A stretch of 64,000 bases of DNA from Earliella scabrosa (Eukaryota > Basidiomycota > Agaricomycetes > Polyporales > Polyporaceae): contig JABYQQ010000002.1 in assembly GCA_022605405.1 (NCBI GenBank), positions 868,001-932,000 on the forward strand, written 5' to 3'. The position numbers and the translations under genes were made by a program. Under the pieces are notes generated by a model that was given only the letters and a program-made list of their open reading frames with translations, ran no database searches and was not told the DNA's origin. Shown in pieces: positions 47,368 through 58,489 of this stretch; position 1 is the first letter of the stretch; each line of letters begins with the position of its first letter.

Positions 47368-48014
47368 CTATTCCACTGAGCCCGTCGAGTCTCTCGAGCC
47401 TCTGGCGTACGCTTTGGTCAGAAAATCACCTTCAAGCCTTGGTCCGGCTATAATTCCCAAAATAACCATATCTTCAAGAGATGGCGCTACGTTAGTCGGT
47501 TCACGGGGATGGAGGATGCGGTCGTAACATTGGTGGAAGCGTTCGATGGAAGTAGCGTTGGGGAAGAATAGCGCAAGGTCGGTGCCTTCAGTACGATAGG
47601 TCATCACTTGAGCCTTCTATATATTATAGAGTTATGAGCTATGTCACCCGGAAGACATGGATCGTATAACCCACCTGCCTGACAGTTGTTGTTGCCTGCC
47701 AGTACTGGCCGAAGTCGAGGATCAATATGTCATCGGGGTTTCCTCCAACGACCATGTAGACTGCCGCCATATTCATCAGGCAATCAGCAGTCAGCAGGAG
47801 ACAATGCAGAGATTGACTGACCTGTCTCATCTTCGTGTCGCAACAGCGTAAGGGCTGCACTGGATGATGCGTACTCGTCCCGCACGCTCTTCCCCCAGGC
47901 AAACACCGTGACATCGCGAATGGAGAGGCTGTACTACCAATTAGTTATGCCAATACGCCAGACATAGAGAAGAACGCACGATATTCTCCACCTGGTTTCG
48001 GTCTGGCGCGCCAT
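47368..48014 (-). CDS. Small hypothetical protein, four exons
   Basis: Exons 48014-47980, 47928-47822, 47760-47675 and 47616-47368 total 477 nt (158 aa). Introns are GT-AG, 51-61 bp and in phase. The product begins MARQTETRWRISLSIRDV and continues FAWGKSVRDEYASSSAALTL, NPDDILILDFGQYWQATTTV, ALFFPNATSIERFHQCYDRI, MVILGIIAGPRL. It is compact and globular, with no signal peptide or membrane segment. The consistent splicing over four short exons argues strongly for a genuine gene. Family not recognised. Confidence 0.68.
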
Positions 48015-48533
48015 TCGACTCAAGTGGCGCGAACTGAAGAGAAAGAAGAGGAGGCGTCATCATACTACCCTTTGTTCACGAGGTGGGTCTCAAGGCGCTC
48101 ATCGGCATCGCAAGGGCGCGTGGGCGTCTGCACCCTGGTATCGGTCCGGAAGGCATCTATCTCTTCGATCTGCCAGCATTGGGTGTCTTCTCGGCGCGCT
48201 CAATATAGAAACTCGCATATGTTTTTCTGACTAAGCCTAACTAAACTGACTCGAGTCACCGGCACGGCGGGCATCCGCAAATTAATGTTCTGCCCAAGAA
48301 AAGTCGTAGAAAAGGCGCGATCCGAGGATGACTCGACCGGAGTCGCCCTCCGGACTCCCGACGGATGACTCGACCCACCCGAGACCGAGGGAATGACTCG
48401 ACCTTCGTTCGGTACAAGAGCTCCTCTTGTCTGGCCTTCGTTCACCGTTGTCCCCCACCTTCGTTCACTTGTATGTTTCATGCATCGTTCATTCTACATT
48501 TGCACATAACACTTACGCGTCCTTCGCCAGGGA

Positions 48534-48827
48534 ATGGCGTTCAATCATCCTCAGTCCGCAGGGCCCGATCACTTGATTCTCTTCGAGGTCATCGACAGCC
48601 GTAGCCCCACGCTCATCACCAGGGACGAGATTGACAGTCAAATTCGCAACCGGTGGGAATATCTTTCCCAGCACGGTTTCCAGTCCCGCTTCGACGGGAC
48701 GAACCACGGGCTCATTCGTCCCGTCCCCACGGAATCCTTCCCCGCCGATCATCCCTGCGCATCGGAGGAGATGCGAACGACGAAGAAGGCCGTCCATGAC
48801 ATCCGACAGGTCACAGCTAGACGATGA
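48534..48827 (+). CDS. Possible small protein of 97 residues
   Basis: An open frame starting MAFNHPQSAGPDHLILFEV and running through TRDEIDSQIRNRWEYLSQHG has balanced, protein-like composition. It could be a terminal exon, since cgccag just before the ATG is a plausible acceptor. No known motif. An overlapping minus-strand frame exists at 48513-48797. Confidence 0.35.
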   Translation: MAFNHPQSAGPDHLILFEVIDSRSPTLITRDEIDSQIRNRWEYLSQHGFQSRFDGTNHGLIRPVPTESFPADHPCASEEMRTTKKAVHDIRQVTARR

Positions 48828-49183
48828 TGATAATGCTGTGATAATGCTGTCTTTCCCCTCGTGTATCGTTTGTATCTATCCGTGCGAGTTGTATCCGTTC
48901 GAGTTGTACACAACCACTCCGATCGAATTTGCAGCTAAGAATTCCCTGCAGTGTCTCTCTCCAAAATATCCAAAATATGCACCCCATGCGACCAGAAGGG
49001 CGACGATGACGAGGAGGAGTGTCAGTCTGCAGCTGCTGGTGTCAGTGTAAACGCGATGACAGAGCTACGGGCGCTGTGATCGGCCGCTCAGCGCAAAAGG
49101 CGGAGTCAGCATCCGCATTCCATAACTCCATAATGCTTATGGACAACTCCCATCTCAACTTCGCGGTCAGGACTCTGCCGCTC

Positions 49184-49912
49184 GTCGTTGGCGAGGACGA
49201 GGGTGAGAAGGAGAGCGAAGACGGGATCGAGGGCGAGAGCGAACACGGGACCGAGGATGAGGGCGAGAGCGAGGACGACGGCGAGCAGCTCGAGCCGAGA
49301 GGTCTTCGCGCTCCCGTCCTCGTGTTCGTGCTCGCTGTGCTGCCCTCGTCCTTAGCGAGGGTGAGGGGAGGGCTGTTTAGTACGCGAGTCCTTGTTCTGT
49401 CAAAAACGACTCACAGCATCGAGTAGACCGTCGCGCCGTGCACGATACGAGGCCTGCGCGAGGACAGCGAGTGCAGGCGAGCGCCGCGCCGCTTGCGGGC
49501 AATGGCTCGAATGCATGCGGGTGATGCGACGCATACAGTAACCGGGCGCGTGCGACGAGAGCGAGAGCGAGGGCGAGGGCGAGCAGCTCGAGCAGACTGC
49601 ACTTCTCGCTCACCCCTCGTGGTCGTGTTCGCAGCGCCGCCCTCGTCGTGAACGAGGACGGGAGCGACAGGTAGGTCGAGGGCGAGAGCGAGGACGAGCA
49701 AGGGCGGGCCTTCGTCCTGGGTTGTGGTAGGGGAGTCAAGATCGAGCGGGGACAACCACGGGGACGGGCACGAGGATGAGGACGAGCGCGAGCTCGTCTT
49801 CCAGGTCGAGGGCGAGGACAGCGAGGAGGGTGGCAGGGAGGTGAAGGTCGAGGACAGGGACGCGGATGAGAGCGAGCTCGAGCCCAGCGAGCGCGAGCCT
49901 CGACCTTCACCT
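49184..49912. repeat. Purine-rich low-complexity region (GAGGACGAG-type)
   Basis: Long runs built from gagggcgagagcgagg-like words on the plus strand, interrupted by about 150 bp of ordinary sequence near 49.42-49.56 kb. All frames here give Glu/Asp/Arg-rich or Ser/Arg/Pro-rich translations, so open frames are not evidence of coding. Confidence 0.8.
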
Positions 49913-50486
49913 GGGGCTCGTCGGGGTTCGGGGCACTTGTGGCGTGCATTGGTGGGGAGCGGGGAATCTACTCACCTAAAACCCTAGCCCACCACTGTCC
50001 TAGCCCACCACTGCTTGTCACCGTGCCCGCGTGTCGGTTCTGCTTGTTTTGGAGGCCGCCTGTGTGGTTCCGTTCGACCCCGGGGTCCAATACGAGCAGC
50101 TTGTGTCCGAAATCGACCCCCCCCGGTTGTTTGAGCCAACACCACTTCAAGCTCAAGCGTCAAGACGCAGGGGAAGGGATGGCAGAACAGCAAATGAGCG
50201 GTGGTCCGGTGGAGATCGAATACCGCACGTGGCAGCGCCTATGGAAAAGGACAAACACAGCCAAACAGCCGGGCAGCAAGGAAGAAAGCGTTGGAAAGAA
50301 TGTGTCGTCTTCCCTCTCCCGCTCAATCCAATGTCTGCTTGCTGGTCCCCACAGTATCACGCTATCGGGGTGTTGGTCTACTGATGGTTTCTACCTGCTC
50401 ACACTGAGCTCATCGCTCCAGCAAGAGCCACCGCGATCCGAGCGTTCAAGCTGCGCAAGATATTCGACCTTGGGGCGACTCCCCGT
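49913..50486. other. No confident gene; left flank of the satellite array
   Basis: Mixed-composition sequence with overlapping frames on both strands (for example 49939-50493 plus). No motif was recognised. Confidence 0.4.
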
Positions 50487-53400
50487 CCGCTGAGGACTAT
50501 ACCTGCGCGCACACGGCTTACTCGGCGTGGAAGATCACCCTTGCAGCGAAGCAGGTCTTCGAGCTCCCAGCTGCTCGTCCGCTGAGGTTTACACCTGCGC
50601 GCACACAGCTCACCCGAAGAGCATGAGCAAGGCCCTCCAGCGACCAAGACTCTCAGCATTCAAGCCCTTCGCCCCCGCCACGACTCGTCCGCTGAGGTTT
50701 ACACCTGTGCGCACAGCTCACCCGACGAGCATGAGCAAGGCCCTCCGACGACCAAGACCCTCAGCATTCAAGCCCTTCGCCCCCGCCACGACTCGTCCGC
50801 TGAGGTTTACACCTGCGCGCACACGCCCCGCTCGCCCACGTTTCATCTTCCCTCCCCCACTCCGAGCACCCGCGTCAGCGTGCGCTCACCTATCATCTCG
50901 CCCGTACTCGGGCTGCCGCATTCCTGATCACGCCTCGTGCGCGCTCATCTCCCGCCGTCTCTACGCTGACCGCTTCCCCTACAGCTCTCGACGTACTGCT
51001 CCGCTGAGGTTTACACCTGCGCGCACGCAGCTCACCCGACGACCACGACCAAGTTCCTCAGCATTCAAGACCTTCGGCCCCGCCACGATTCGCCCGCTGA
51101 TGTTTACACCTGCGCGCACAGCTCACCCGACGAGCATGAGCAAGGCCCTCCGACGACCAAGACCCTCAGCATTCAAGCCCTTCGGCCCCGCCACGACTCG
51201 TCCGCTGAGGTTTACACCTGCGCGCACGCAGCTCACCCGACGACCACGACCAAGTCCCTCAGCATTCAAGACCTTCGACCCCGCCACGATTCGCCCGCTG
51301 ATGTTTACACCTGCGCGCACAGCTCACCCGACGAGCACGACCTAGTCCCTCCGACGGCCAAGTTCCTCAGCATTCAAGACCTTCGGCCCCGCCACGATTC
51401 GCCCGCTGATGTTTACACCTGCGCGCACGCAGCTCACCCGACGACCACGACCAAGTCCCTCAGCATTCAAGACCTTCGACCCCGCCACGATTCGCCCGCT
51501 GATGTTTACACCTGCGCGCACAGCTCACCCGACGAGCACGACCTAGTCCCTCCGACGGCCAAGTTCCTCAGCATTCAAGACCTTCGGCCCCGCCACGATT
51601 CGCCCGCTGATGTTTACACCTGCGCGCACGCAGCTCACCCGACGACCACGACCAAGTCCCTCAGCATTCAAGACCTTCGACCCCGCCACGATTCGCCCGC
51701 TGATGTTTACACCTGCGCGCACAGCTCACCCGACGAGCATGAGCAAGGCCCTCCGACGACCAAGACCCTCAGCATTCAAGCCCTTCGACCCCGCCACGAC
51801 TCGTCCGCTGAGGTTTACACCTGCGCGCACAGCTCACCCGACGAGCACGACCAAGACCCTCCGACGGCCAAGTTCCTCAGCATTCAAGACCTTCGGCCCC
51901 GCCACGATTCGCCCGCTGATGTTTACACCTGCGCGCACGCAGCTCACCCGACGACCACGACCAAGTCCCTCAGCATTCAAGACCTTCGACCCCGCCACGA
52001 TTCGCCCGCTGATGTTTACACCTGCGCGCACAGCTCACCCGACGAGCATGAGCAAGGCCCTCCGACGACCAAGACCCTCAGCATTCAAGCCCTTCGACCC
52101 CGCCACGACTCGTCCGCTGAGGTTTACACCTGCGCGCACACGCCCCGCTCGCCCACTTTTCATCTTCCCTCCCCCACTCCGAGCACCCGCGTCTGCGTGC
52201 GCTCACCTATCATCTCGCCCGTACTCGGGCTGCCGCATTCTGATCACGCCTCGTGCGCGCTCATCTCCCGCCGTCTCTACGCTGACCGCTTCCCCTACAG
52301 CTCTCGACGTACTGCTCCGCTGAGGTTTACACCTGCGCGCACGCAGCTCACCCGACGACCACGACCAAGTTCCTCAGCATTCAAGACCTCCGGCCCCGCC
52401 ACGATTCGCCCGCTGATGTTTACACCTGCGCGCACAGCTCACCCGACGAGCATGAGCAAGGCCCTCCGACGACCAAGACCCTCAGCATTCAAGCCCTTCG
52501 ACCCCGCCACGACTCGTCCGCTGAGGTTTACACCTGCGCGCACACGCCCCGCTCGCCCACTTTTCATCTTCCCTCCCCCACTCCGAGCACCCGCGTCTGC
52601 GTGCGCTCACCTATCATCTCGCCCGTACTCGGGCTGCCGCATTCTGATCACGCCTCGTGCGCGCTCATCTCCCGCCGTCTCTACGCTGACCGCTTCCCCT
52701 ACAGCTCTCGACGTACTGCTCCGCTGAGGTTTACACCTGCGCGCACGCAGCTCACCCGACGACCACGACCAAGTTCCTCAGCATTCAAGACCTTCGGCCC
52801 CGCCACGATTCGCCCGCTGATGTTTACACCTGCGCGCACAGCTCACCCGACGAGCACGACCAAGACCCTCCGACGGCCAAGTTCCTCAGCATTCAAGACC
52901 TTCGACCCCGCCACGACTCGTCCGCTGAGGTTTACACCTGCGCGCACGCAGCTCACCCGACGAGCACGACCAAGACCCTCAGCATTCAAGCCCTTCGACC
53001 CCGCCACGACTCGTCCGCTGAGGTTTACACCTGCGCGCACGCAGCTCACCCGACGAGCACGACCAAGACCCTCAGCATTCAAGCCCTTCGACCCCGCCAC
53101 GACTCGTCCGCTGAGGTTTACACCTGCGCGCACAGCTCACCCGACGAGCATCAGCAAGGGCCTCCGACGGCCAAGTCCCTCAGCATTCAAGACCTTCGGC
53201 CCCGCCACGACCCGTCCGCTGAGGTTTACACCTGCGCGCACGCAGCTCACCCGACGAGCACGACCAAGTCCCTCAGCATTCAAGACCTTCGACCCCGCCA
53301 CGACTCGTCCGCTGAGGTTTACACCTGCGCGCACACGCCCCGCTCGCCCACCTTTCATCTTCCCTCCCCCACCCCGAGCACCCGCGTCTGCGTGCGCTCA

Positions 53401-56400
53401 CCCGTCATCTCGCCCGTACTCGGGCTGCCGCATTCCCGAGCACGCCTCCCGCGCGCTCATCTCCCGCCGTCTCTACGCTGACCGCTTCCCCTACAGCTCT
53501 CGACGTGCTCGTCCGCTGAGGTTTACACCTGCGCGCACAGCTCACCCGACGAGCACGACCAAGACCCTCCGACGGCCAAGTTCCTCAGCATTCAAGACCT
53601 TCGGCCCCGCCACGATTCGCCCGCTGATGTTTACACCTGCGCGCACAGCTCACCCGACGAGCATGAGCAAGGCCCTCCGACGACCAAGACCCTCAGCATT
53701 CAAGCCCTTCGACCCCGCCACGACTCGTCCGCTGAGGTTTACACCTGCGCGCACAGCTCACCCGACGAGCATCAGCAAGGGCCTCCGACGGCCAAGTTCC
53801 TCAGCATTCAAGACCTTCGGCCCCGCCACGACTCGTCCGCTGAGGTTTACACCTGCGCGCACGCAGCTCACCCGACGAGCACGACCAAGACCCTCAGCAT
53901 TCAAGCCCTTCGACCCCGCCACGACTCGTCCGCTGAGGTTTACACCTGCGCGCACAGCTCACCCGACGAGCACGACCAAGACCCTCCGACGGCCAAGTTC
54001 CTCAGCATTCAAGACCTTCGGCCCCGCCACGATTCGCCCGCTGATGTTTACACCTGCGCGCACAGCTCACCCGACGAGCATGAGCAAGGCCCTCCGACGG
54101 CCAAGTTCCTCAGCATTCAAGACCTTCGGCCCCGCCACGACCCGTCCGCTGAGGTTTACACCTGCGCGCATGCAGCTCACCCGACGAGCACGACCAAGTC
54201 CCTCAGCATTCAAGACCTTCGACCCCGCCACGATTCGCCCGCTGATGTTTACACCTGCGCGCACAGCTCACCCGACGAGCACGACCAAGACCCTCCGACG
54301 GCCAAGTTCCTCAGCATTCAAGACCTTCGACCCCGCCACGACTCGTCCGCTGAGGTTTACACCTGCGCGCACGCAGCTCACCCGACGAGCACGACCAAGA
54401 CCCTCAGCATTCAAGCCCTTCGACCCCGCCACGACTCGTCCGCTGAGGTTTACACCTGCGCGCACACGCCCCGCTCGCCCACCTTTCATCTTCCCTCCCC
54501 CACTCCGACCACCCGCGTCTGCGTGCGCTCACCCGTCATCTCGCTCGTACTCGGGCTGCCGCATTCCTGATCACGCCTCGTGCGCGCTCATCTCCCGCCG
54601 TCTCTACGCTGACCGCTTCCCCTACAGCTCTCGACGTACTCGTCCGCTGAGGTTTACACCTGCGCGCACGCAGCTCACCCGACGAGCACGACCAAGTCCC
54701 TTAGCATTCAAGACCTTCGACCCCGCCACGACTCGTCCGCTGAGGTTTACGCCTGCGCGCACACGCCCCGCTCGCTCACGTTTCATCTTCCCTCCCCCAC
54801 TCCGAGCACCCGCGTCTGCGTGCGCTCACCCATCATCTCGCCCGTACTCGGGCTGCCGCATTCCCGAGCACGCCTCCCGCGCGCTCATCTCCCGCCGTCT
54901 CTACGCTGACCGCTTCCCCTACAGCTCTCGACGTACTCGTCCGCTGAGGTTTACACCTGCGCGCACGCAGCTCACCCGACGACCACGACCAAGTTCCTCA
55001 GCATTCAAGACCTTCGACCCCGCCACGATTCGCCCGCTGATGTTTACACCTGCGCGCACAGCTCACCCGACGAGCACGACCAAGACCCTCCGACGGCCAA
55101 GTTCCTCAGCATTCAAGACCTTCGACCCCGCCACGACTCGTCCGCTGAGGTTTACACCTGCGCGCACGCAGCTCACCCGACGAGCACGACCAAGACCCTC
55201 AGCATTCAAGCCCTTCGACCCCGCCACGACTCGTCCGCTGAGGTTTACACCTGCGCGCACACGCCCCGCTCGCCCACCTTTCATCTTCCCTCCCCCACTC
55301 CGACCACCCGCGTCTGCGTGCGCTCACCCGTCATCTCGCTCGTACTCGGGCTGCCGCATTCCTGATCACGCCTCGTGCGCGCTCATCTCCCGCCGTCTCT
55401 ACGCTGACCGCTTCCCCTACAGCTCTCGACGTACTCGTCCGCTGAGGTTTACACCTGCGCGCACAGCTCACCCGACGAGCACGACCAAGACCCTCCGACG
55501 GCCAAGTTCCTCAGCATTCAAGACCTTCGGCCCCGCCACGATTCGCCCGCTGATGTTTACACCTGCGCGCACAGCTCACCCGACGAGCATGAGCAAGGCC
55601 CTCCGACGACCAAGACCCTCAGCATTCAAGCCCTTCGACCCCGCCACGACTCGTCCGCTGAGGTTTACACCTGCGCGCACAGCTCACCCGACGAGCATCA
55701 GCAAGGGCCTCCGACGGCCAAGTCCCTCAGCATTCAAGACCTTCGGCCCCGCCACGACCCGTCCGCTGAGGTTTACACCTGCGCGCACGCAGCTCACCCG
55801 ACGAGCACGACCAAGTCCCTCAGCATTCAAGACCTTCGACCCCGCCACGACTCGTCCGCTGAGGTTTACACCTGCGCGCACACGCCCCGCTCGCCCACGT
55901 TTCATCTTCCCTCCCCCACTCCGAGCACCCGCGTCTGCGTGCGCTCACCCATCATCTCGCCCGTACTCGGGCTGCCGCATTCCCGAGCACGCCTCCCGCG
56001 CGCTCATCTCCCGCCGTCTCTACGCTGACCGCTTCCCCTACAGCTCTCGACGTACTCGTCCGCTGAGGTTTACACCTGCGCGCACGCAGCTCACCCGACG
56101 AGCACGACTAAGTTCCTCAGCATTCAAGACCTTCGGCCCCGCCACGACCCGTCCGCTGAGGTTTACACCTGCGCGCACGCAGCTCACCCGACGACCACGA
56201 CCAAGTTCCTCAGCATTCAAGACCTTCGGCCCCGCCACGACTCATCCGCTGAGGTTTACACCTGCGCGCACAGCTCACCCGACGAGCACGACCAAGACCC
56301 TCCGACGGCCAAGTTCCTCAGCATTCAAGACCTTCGGCCCCGCCACGACCCGTCCGCTGAGGTTTACACCTGCGCGCACACGCCCCGCTCGCCCACGTTT

Positions 56401-56940
56401 CATCTTCCCTCCCCCACTCCGAGCACCCGCGTCTGCGTGCGCTCACCCATCATCTCGCCCTTACTCGGGCTGCCGCATTCCTGATCACGCCTCGTGCGCG
56501 CTCATCTCCCGCCGTCTCTACGCTGATCGCTTCCCCTACAGCTCTCGACGTGCCCGTCCGCTGAGGTTTACACCTGCGCGCACGCAGCTCACCCGACGAG
56601 CACGACCAAGACCCTCAGCATTCAAGACCTTCGGCCCCGCCACGACTCGTCCGCTGAGGTTTACACCTGCGCGCACACGCCCCGCTCGCCCACGTTTCAT
56701 CTTCCCTCCCCCACTCCGAGCACCCGCGTCTGCGTGCGCTCACCCATCATCTCGCCCTTACTCGGGCTGCCGCATTCCTGATCACGCCTCGTGCGCGCTC
56801 ATCTCCCGCCGTCTCTACGCTGATCGCTTCCCCTACAGCTCTCGACGTGCCCGTCCGCTGAGGTTTACACCTGCGCGCACGCAGCTCACCCGACGAGCAC
56901 GACCAAGACCCTCCGACGGCCAAGTCCCTCAGCATTCATC
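50487..56940. repeat. Higher-order tandem satellite array, about 50 units of 93, 108 and 204 bp
   Basis: Every unit starts with the core ccgctga(g/t)gtttacacctg followed by cgcgcac. Three spacer types alternate: 93 bp (gctcacccgacgagcacg ... cgccacgactcgt), 108 bp (the same with a 15-bp insertion around ccctccgacggcc), and 204 bp (with catcttccctcccccact, catctcgcccg and ccccTacagctctcgacg). Core starts were read at 50487, 50579, 50689, 50797, 51001, 51094, 51202, 51295, 51403, 51496 and on through 54440, 54644, 54737, 54941, 56558, 56651 and 56855. Apart from irregular units at the left edge and two 203-bp units (one base lost near 52240 and 52640), all periods are multiples of three, so long frames stay open on both strands, including 1480 codons at 52601-57043. 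The plus frame would encode a basic Arg/Pro/Thr-rich repeat (PLRFTPART); no start, intron or promoter supports a gene. Confidence 0.95.
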
Positions 56941-57861
56941 TCGACCACGCAGGGCTCGTCCTTGGAGGCACAGAAGGACCAGTCGAAAGAATGGACTGTC
57001 AAGGACATCTCCGATCGTCTCGCTGACTTCCGCGCCATCCTAGCACCTCTTCCGCGCCTTGTTTTTGGTGGTCGCTGTCCCTCCACCGCGCTCACTCTTG
57101 AGGAGTGCTAGAAGATCTTCGACGTCGCCTACCCTCATGTCAAGTGCACCGTCCAAGACAATGACCCCTGGCACACATTGATATGCTCTCATTACGCCTA
57201 TGACGCTGTACTCACCCCTTTTCAGATCACCAACCGTCTACACGATTGGTAGAACCGCTTTCGCAACAGCGCTCAGAAAGCGGGGGAGCAGTACTATGCT
57301 GTGCACGAGGACTTTGCCGACGCCCCCGAGGCCCGTGTCCCATTCATCCGCCAGCAGCTACGCCTTTCGCTTTCAGAGAAAGATCGCCGCGCGAAGATGT
57401 ACCACATGCGAAGCCCCTTTCCTCGGGCGGACTTGGCATGGTGACGAGGAGAGCGTAAGTATCTCAGTCCTTCTCTAATCGATGCCTCGCTGACTGCATG
57501 GTACGCATTCTCGCAGGGACGCTTCCCAAAGCAAGTGGATCATGGTAAGGGTCTTTCATCCTGTCTATCCGGATCCATACACCGACTATATCTCTGTATC
57601 TTCACGCGCCACCTGCCGACGGGCAAGCTCTCCGCCCAGAACTGGGGCGACCGGGTCGAGTGGGACGAGAAGATCCAGCGCGATGTCCTTCGCATCAAGG
57701 TCAAGTCTCACTACCAGCGCCCCTTGTGCCTCAAGGCTGCCCAGTGGACGACCATAACTGAAACCGCGGACAAGCACATCACGAAGCGCAAGCAGCGCGT
57801 TCAGAAGCTCCAGCGCGACTGTCTCGTGGACCCCGACCCAGTCATGGCGTTCTCCGACTGA
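56941..57861 (+). pseudogene. Decayed Agaricomycete hypothetical gene fused to the end of the array
   Basis: Immediately after the last unit the plus strand reads SLEAQKDQSKEWTVKDISD, FGGRCPSTALTLEEC, stop, KIFDVAYPHVKCTVQDNDPW, an intron, ITNRLHDW, stop, NRFRNSAQKAGEQYYAV, RMSPFP-like sequence, LAW, stop, RGE, another intron, GRFPKQVDH. It ends with AQNWGDRVEWDEKIQRDVLR and KRKQRVQKLQRD, closing DPDPVMAFSD. The FDVAYP block and the intron following it correspond to the relative at 12.7-14.8 kb. Lesions: three in-frame stops (TAG at 57109-57111, TAG near 57250, TGA near 57442) and a donor reading AT instead of GT after PWHTL. The 5' exons are replaced by the satellite. Function of the family is unknown. 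Confidence 0.7.
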
Positions 57862-57944
57862 AGAGGTACGTGCTGCAGACGAATGGTATCGTGTACGTTT
57901 GCTGACAGTTATGTTAGATCGATGTGTTGCTGGTGATCTCGCGT

Positions 57945-58105
57945 TCTCGCCGTCATCCCTCTCGTCATCCCTCTCTTGTCATCCCTCGTTCCTCTTTCTC
58001 GTCACCCCTCATAGCTCCCCTCATCCATCGTCCCTCTTTCTCGTCACCCTCTTTCTCGTCACCCTCATTCTTGTCGTCCCCTCTTTCTCGTCGTCCCTCG
58101 CCGAT
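57945..58105. repeat. Pyrimidine-rich minisatellite
   Basis: Tandem variants of ctctttctcgtcaccc and ctcgtcatccct, with 10-17 bp spacing. Confidence 0.8.
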
Positions 58106-58489
58106 GTCTCCATTGCGCACTCTTGAGTTTACAGTTGAAGTCTTCATCTTTACCTTGAGCTTACTATCCCACGCACACTGTTGCACAAAGCGCACTGAGA
58201 TGCAAAATCGCTCCAGGGGGCGTGTACACCCTCCGAATGACTGCGGATTATTTTTGTAGGCGTGGCATGCCCATCCAAATCTATGTGTGAGATATTGTGG
58301 TGACAGACACTGTATATATCCGCGTCTCTCAGACATTCCCGATTGTTGTGTGGTCGAGCAGAAGTGCCCAGGATACTTATGTGCAAACGGACGGGCCGGT
58401 CGGTTCCAAACCAGATGTGGGTCTGCGACCCCATCACCGGCCTCGACATTGAGCGCTGAGCGCGCACTCGCTCTCTTTCCCGCCTACCT

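Noticed and set aside
49377..49949. 190-codon minus-strand Arg/Pro/Ser-rich frame
   Set aside because: Reverse strand of the purine-rich low-complexity block; compositional only.
52843..56238. Antisense frames in the array reading AGVNLSGRVVAGSKVLNAE
   Set aside because: They are the mirror of a stop-free repeat. The same units give open frames on both strands, so openness carries no coding information.
50487..56940. CRISPR-like array
   Set aside because: Units are 93-204 bp with near-identical spacers, in a eukaryotic genome with introns, and there is no cas gene.
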